Origin: an uncultured Synechococcaceae cyanobacterium
GTDB lineage: Bacteria; Cyanobacteriota; Cyanobacteriia; PCC-6307; Cyanobiaceae
Direction of reading: 5' to 3'
Assembly: GCA_903934375.1 (NCBI GenBank)
Contig: CAIZNP010000276.1
Coordinates: forward strand, 1 to 32,178
Length of the DNA: 32,178 bases
The position numbers were made by a program, and so were the translations under genes. Of the stretch, positions 28,215-32,178 are shown in pieces. Position 1 is the stretch's first letter, and every line of letters starts with the position of its first letter. A model generated the notes under the pieces. The model saw only the letters and a list, made by a program, of their open reading frames with translations. It was not told the DNA's origin and ran no database searches.

Positions 28215-28239
28215 AAAAAGAGGGACCCCGCAGGATCCC
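28215..28239 (-). terminator. Rho-independent terminator of the 51-aa gene
   Basis: Minus strand GGGATCC-TGCG-GGGTCCC followed by TCTTTTT; 7-bp stem (one G-T wobble) with T-tract at 28219-28215. Confidence 0.8.
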
Positions 28240-28302
28240 AGCTACCCAGGGCAGAAGCGGCCGGCCGATCGCAACAGGAGGCCAGCCGGTTCAGCCTAAG
28301 GA

Positions 28303-28458
28303 TCAGTCGGCTGCGCCGCCGTTGTTGGCCGTGCCGGTCACGCCGTTGCCGGCACCTTCACCGCGGCCGTCGTTGCGCAGCTTGCGCTTCTTGAACTTGC
28401 GGGCGTAGGAGCGGTTGCGCTCCTGCTTTTCCTTCTTGAGGTTGCGGCGCTTGGCCAT
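28303..28458 (-). CDS. Small highly basic uncharacterised protein (51 aa), below the ORF-track cutoff
   Basis: MAKRRNLKKEKQERNRSYARKFKKRKLRNDGRGEGAGNGVTGTANNGGAAD, ATG at 28458, TGA at 28303-28305, own terminator downstream. Confidence 0.85.
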   Translation of the reverse strand: MAKRRNLKKEKQERNRSYARKFKKRKLRNDGRGEGAGNGVTGTANNGGAAD

Positions 28459-28491
28459 GGAGGCGATCAGGGATCTTGGAGATTCCTCACC

Positions 28492-29292
28492 TTACTGAAC
28501 GATCGCCTGGTGCATCGGGGCGGGTTCCCCCTCCAGCAAGCGTCCGTCCTCCATGCGCACAAGCCGATCGGCGATATCGAGGATGCGCGGATCGTGGGTC
28601 ACCATCAGCACGGCACAGCCCTGCTCGCGCGCCAGCCGCTGCAGCAGCTCCACAACCTCACGACCGGTGCGCGAATCCAGGGCGGCGGTGGGTTCATCCG
28701 CCAGCAGCAGCCGCGGATGGGCGGCCAGGGCGCGGGCGATCGCCACCCGCTGCTTCTGGCCACCCGAGAGATCGTGGGGGAGCTTGTTCAGTTCATCACC
28801 GAGACCCACCGCCCGCAGCCACTCGCGCGCTTGATCGCGGCGGGGCCGGTAGCCGAGCCCCGGCAGCAGATCGGAGCCCATCTGCACGTTCTGCTCCGCC
28901 GTGAGGCAGCGCAGGAGGTTGTGCCCCTGAAAGATCATGCCGATCGAGCGGCGCAGCCGCTGGCGGGTGCCACGGCTGGCCCCGTTGAGCTGCTCACCCA
29001 GCACCTGCACCGAACCCTGCTGCACCTGGCGCAGGGCCCCCACCAGCGTCAGCAGGGTTGTCTTGCCGCAGCCGGAGGGCCCGGTGAGCAGAACCACCTC
29101 GCCGGGGGCCACCTGCAGATGCACGCCTTGCAGCACCTGGCGGCGGGTGCCGCCGCTGCCGTACCAGTGGCTGAGTCCCTCCAGGTCGATGGCGCGAAAG
29201 GACATGCTCTGGCTCTGGGCAGGAGTGGCGCGGAGAGGCTGGGTGTTGGCTGGACCGGCGCTGGATCGAGGCTCTGATGAGGGGTGCTCCAT
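28492..29292 (-). CDS. devA: DevA-type ABC exporter ATP-binding protein
   Basis: Walker A LTGPSGCGKTTLLTLVGALR, LSGGQKQRVAIARALAAHPRLLLADEPTAALD. ATG at 29292 overlaps the devC stop. Confidence 0.9.
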   Translation of the reverse strand: MEHPSSEPRSSAGPANTQPLRATPAQSQSMSFRAIDLEGLSHWYGSGGTRRQVLQGVHLQVAPGEVVLLTGPSGCGKTTLLTLVGALRQVQQGSVQVLGEQLNGASRGTRQRLRRSIGMIFQGHNLLRCLTAEQNVQMGSDLLPGLGYRPRRDQAREWLRAVGLGDELNKLPHDLSGGQKQRVAIARALAAHPRLLLADEPTAALDSRTGREVVELLQRLAREQGCAVLMVTHDPRILDIADRLVRMEDGRLLEGEPAPMHQAIVQ

Positions 29293-30479
29293 CAGAAGAT
29301 CTCCGCAGGATCGGCATCCGCGAGCCTGCGCATGGCCAGGGCCGCCGAGGCCATGCACATGACCAGAATCATCGTGAACACAGTGACGGCCCGGGTCGTG
29401 TCCATCGCCACGGGCAGCTGCGTGGCACTGCGAACAAGGGCATAGAGGCCCTGACCGGCGGCATAGGCCGGCAGATAGCCAAACGCCGCCAGCAACAGGC
29501 CTTCTCGGGCCACCACACCCAGCAGACTCGGCAGCTTGTAGCCCATCGCCATCAGCGTCGCGTACTCCGGCAGGTGATCGCTCACGTCGGAATACAGCAC
29601 CTGGTAGACGATCACGCAGCCCACCACGAAGCCCATGGCAGCACCGAGGCTGAAGATGAAGCCGATCGAGGTGCTGGTGCGCCAGTAGTCCTGCTCGAAG
29701 TTGATGAAGCCCTGCTTGGTCAGCACGGTGACATCGTCGGGCAGCAGACGTTTCAACCGCTCAATCGCAGCCGCGGGATCGGCCCCAGGCTGCAGACGGA
29801 TCAGCCCCACCTCAATGCTGCCGGGCGGCGTATTGGGCAGCAGCTCGAGAAAGGTCTCGCTGCTGGTGAGCAGGTTGCCATCGGCGCCGAAGGAGGTGCC
29901 CAGACCCACCAGCCCGGCCACCCGAACACGCTTGCCGGCAATCTCACTCTCCACGGTGCGGCCGGATTTGAACCACTTGGCCACGGGGCCGAACTCGGGT
30001 CGGGACTGCTCATCGAACAGCACGCGTCCCTTCTGGGTGAGCAGCCGGGCCTTGGGGACCAGTGCGGGATCGGTGAACAGCGGATCACCGGGTTCGAATC
30101 CGAGGGCAAGAATCGAGCGGGTGCCGCGGGTCTGCGGATTGCGCCAGAGCAGCAGGTTCCAGTGCACCGGCGTGATGCCCTCCACCGCGGGATCCGCCAT
30201 GGCCTGCACCAGGCGACGACGCGGAAAGCCCGCCATGCTCACCGAGCTCGTGGAGCGGGGGCTGATGAGAACAAGATCGGCATCGAACAGCCGATGGATG
30301 GTCACGCTGGCATCAAACAGCCCATCACGGAAGCCGAGCTGCATGAACATCAGGATCCCGGCGAAGCTGATGCCCGCCAGGGCCACCGCCAGACGCACCG
30401 GCTGGCGGGTGAGCAGCAACCAGGCCAGGGGAATGCGTCGCCCCTGCCAGAGGGTCTGCAACCAGCGCCAGGGAGTCAC
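29292..30479 (-). CDS. devC: DevC-type ABC exporter permease
   Basis: 395 aa, PLAWLLLTRQPVRLAVALAGISFAGILMFMQLGFRDGLFDASV..., C-terminal FtsX-like TM block. Confidence 0.92.
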   Translation of the reverse strand: MTPWRWLQTLWQGRRIPLAWLLLTRQPVRLAVALAGISFAGILMFMQLGFRDGLFDASVTIHRLFDADLVLISPRSTSSVSMAGFPRRRLVQAMADPAVEGITPVHWNLLLWRNPQTRGTRSILALGFEPGDPLFTDPALVPKARLLTQKGRVLFDEQSRPEFGPVAKWFKSGRTVESEIAGKRVRVAGLVGLGTSFGADGNLLTSSETFLELLPNTPPGSIEVGLIRLQPGADPAAAIERLKRLLPDDVTVLTKQGFINFEQDYWRTSTSIGFIFSLGAAMGFVVGCVIVYQVLYSDVSDHLPEYATLMAMGYKLPSLLGVVAREGLLLAAFGYLPAYAAGQGLYALVRSATQLPVAMDTTRAVTVFTMILVMCMASAALAMRRLADADPAEIF

Positions 30480-31402
30480 GGGCTGAAGCGGGCGATGATC
30501 TTCAGGCCGGCCAGATCGTTCACACGGGCGGCGGCCTCGGGATCGAGGGCCAGACGCACCTCCACCACGCGGGCATCGGCATCGCCGGTGGGATCGGTGG
30601 AGAGCACCTGGCGCTGGCGCACCTGCGGACTGATGCGCAGCACGCGGGCCTGCAGGCTGCCGCTGAAGCCGCCGTTCTCACTGAGCAGGGTCACCGGCTG
30701 GCCGACGCGAACCCGGTCGATGTCGCTCTCGTAGACCTCAGCCACCGCTTCCATCCGATCGGTGGCCCCAAGCTCGAGGATGCCGGCGTCACCGGGGCGT
30801 TCGCCCGGGTAGGCCGTGATGCGCAGCACTGTGCCGTCGATCGGGGCGCGCAGCTCGCTCAGCACCAGATCGGTCTGAACCTTGGCCAGCTGGGCGCGTG
30901 CCTGGCTGAGCTGGCCGCGCAGGTCGATCAGTCGGATCTCACGGTTGTCCAGATCGCCGCTAGGGGTGACCCCACCCTGGGCCAGGCGCCGGTAGCGGGC
31001 GGTGTCGCGCTCGAGCAGAGCGACCTGCTGGCTGAGGTTGGCGATGCGGGTCTGCAGGAGGCTCTGATCAGCCAGCAGTCCTGGGCGCGTGTCGAAACTG
31101 GCGAGCAGCTGGCCGCGACGCACACGCTCACCCTCCTGAACGAACAGAGCGGTGAGGCGGGGGCTGCCGCCCATGCTGCTCATCGGTGCCGCCAGCTGGC
31201 GCACATCGCCTGCAGGCTCCAGCCGACCGAGCGCGGACACGGCTTCGGCCGCTGCGGGCCTGACCGGAGCAGTCGCAGCGGTGGGGGAGGCCGGCGGAGA
31301 TGCAGGCCGCTGGAGCAAGCGGCCCAGCAGCAACAGGGCCGCCAACAGGGCAACCCCGACGACCACCAGCTGCCGGGGACGGCTGAGCAGACGCTGCAGC
31401 AT
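30476..31402 (-). CDS. devB: DevB/HlyD-type periplasmic adaptor subunit
   Basis: N-terminal TM, ALGRLEPAGDVRQLAAP, coiled-coil hairpin, LRAPIDGTVLRITAYPGERPGDAGILELG. ATG at 31402 overlaps the pcyA stop. Confidence 0.9.
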   Translation of the reverse strand: MLQRLLSRPRQLVVVGVALLAALLLLGRLLQRPASPPASPTAATAPVRPAAAEAVSALGRLEPAGDVRQLAAPMSSMGGSPRLTALFVQEGERVRRGQLLASFDTRPGLLADQSLLQTRIANLSQQVALLERDTARYRRLAQGGVTPSGDLDNREIRLIDLRGQLSQARAQLAKVQTDLVLSELRAPIDGTVLRITAYPGERPGDAGILELGATDRMEAVAEVYESDIDRVRVGQPVTLLSENGGFSGSLQARVLRISPQVRQRQVLSTDPTGDADARVVEVRLALDPEAAARVNDLAGLKIIARFSP

Positions 31403-32133
31403 CAGACCAGGGGCAATGGGTCGTCGAACAGCAGCTCCTCGATGTAGCGATCCGCCCACTGGGGGTTGAACGCCTTCTCGAGGACCCGCCGGGTCTTGTC
31501 GTTTTGCTTCTGCTGCCGGCAATAGGAGAGCTGACCCTGATGACGCATCACCGTATCGGGGTGATCGATCGGCTGCGGCTCCGCCTCGCGGCTGGCGGCC
31601 GCCAGAACGGTGAGGAAATCCGTGACCACGGCGATGAACTGCTGCTCTTCGGCTGCATCAGCCGGGCGGACGAACCGCACGTACGGGGAGAAGATCGTTC
31701 CCCAGGCGGGCAGTTCACGCTCCTGGGAAAAGCTGCGCACCGGCAGCGCCTCCAGCCTTCTCACCACCGCCTCGGGCAGGGAGCCGCTCACCGGGGAGAG
31801 GTCAACGATCGCGGCTGAGACCACGCCACGTCCGGCAACGATGTCGGCCCCGAACACCGGCAGGTCGTAACGGGGGTCGGGGAAGAACACGCAGTGCAGG
31901 ATCTGCAGCCCTGCCCCCAGCCGCGCCGTCTCCAGATGGAGTTTGCGCAGGCCACGACTGGAGTGCAGCTCGTTGAGGATGAACAGGTCCTCACCATCGA
32001 GGCTGCCGCTGATGGCCTCGAGGTCCGGATCCACCGACAGGGGAGCCAGCTCCGGCAGGTCCAGCCAGCAACCACGGATGCGCTCGGCCAATGCGTCCAC
32101 CAGCGGATGGATGCCAAGGGCGGCTGCGCTCAT
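31402..32133 (-). CDS. pcyA: Phycocyanobilin:ferredoxin oxidoreductase
   Basis: [71 protein letters not shown], characteristic of PcyA (ferredoxin-dependent bilin reductase). Confidence 0.94.
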   Translation of the reverse strand: MSAAALGIHPLVDALAERIRGCWLDLPELAPLSVDPDLEAISGSLDGEDLFILNELHSSRGLRKLHLETARLGAGLQILHCVFFPDPRYDLPVFGADIVAGRGVVSAAIVDLSPVSGSLPEAVVRRLEALPVRSFSQERELPAWGTIFSPYVRFVRPADAAEEQQFIAVVTDFLTVLAAASREAEPQPIDHPDTVMRHQGQLSYCRQQKQNDKTRRVLEKAFNPQWADRYIEELLFDDPLPLV

Positions 32134-32178
32134 GGGGAACACCCGGACAACACAGGCCTGATCCTGCCAGCAGAATGC

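Noticed and set aside
27074-28408. 444-aa plus-strand ORF antisense to the glycosyltransferase
   Set aside because: Low-information antisense frame over a clear GT2 gene; no motif or RBS support.
30091-30102. GGTTCGAATCCG resembling a tRNA T-loop
   Set aside because: Lies within devC coding sequence (LGFEPGD); I saw no acceptor/anticodon stems consistent with a tRNA.
1-32178. CRISPR, transposon, prophage, toxin-antitoxin or defence island
   Set aside because: No regularly spaced repeats, transposase, integrase, phage or toxin-antitoxin motifs seen; almost all sequence is accounted for by core genes.

Overview
The window is 32,178 bp, GC-rich and almost wholly coding. It looks like core chromosome of a picocyanobacterium (marine Synechococcus/Cyanobium type), judged from chlP, pcyA, class II FBP/SBPase, ferredoxin-sulfite reductase and a glgC-hemA-glpX neighbourhood. 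Most genes are on the minus strand. Recognisable products are GlgC (truncated by the left edge), HemA, class II FBPase/SBPase, Rpe, CcsA-type cytochrome c biogenesis protein, an Lpt export cluster (LptF/G, LptB, LptA/OstA-like), a DUF309 protein, TypA/BipA, a U32 peptidase (RlhA-like), VanY-like and VanX-like M15 peptidases, ChlP, a Des-like fatty acid desaturase, GlyS, Sir, RecG, a 445-aa uncharacterised protein, Tsf, RpsB, a GT2 glycosyltransferase, a 51-aa basic protein absent from the ORF track, and pcyA-devBCA. I found no CRISPR array, prophage, transposon, rRNA or tRNA, and no clear novel defence-like system. The observations most worth checking are: (1) pcyA fused by stop/start overlaps to a DevBCA exporter; (2) a desaturase whose conserved N-terminus extends upstream of any ATG/GTG/TTG codon and whose 3' half has low GC; (3) two separate 15-bp tandem repeats in the 5' end of the lptA-like gene; (4) the uncharacterised tsf-recG intervening protein with an acidic repeat; (5) the small 51-aa and 36-aa ORFs.
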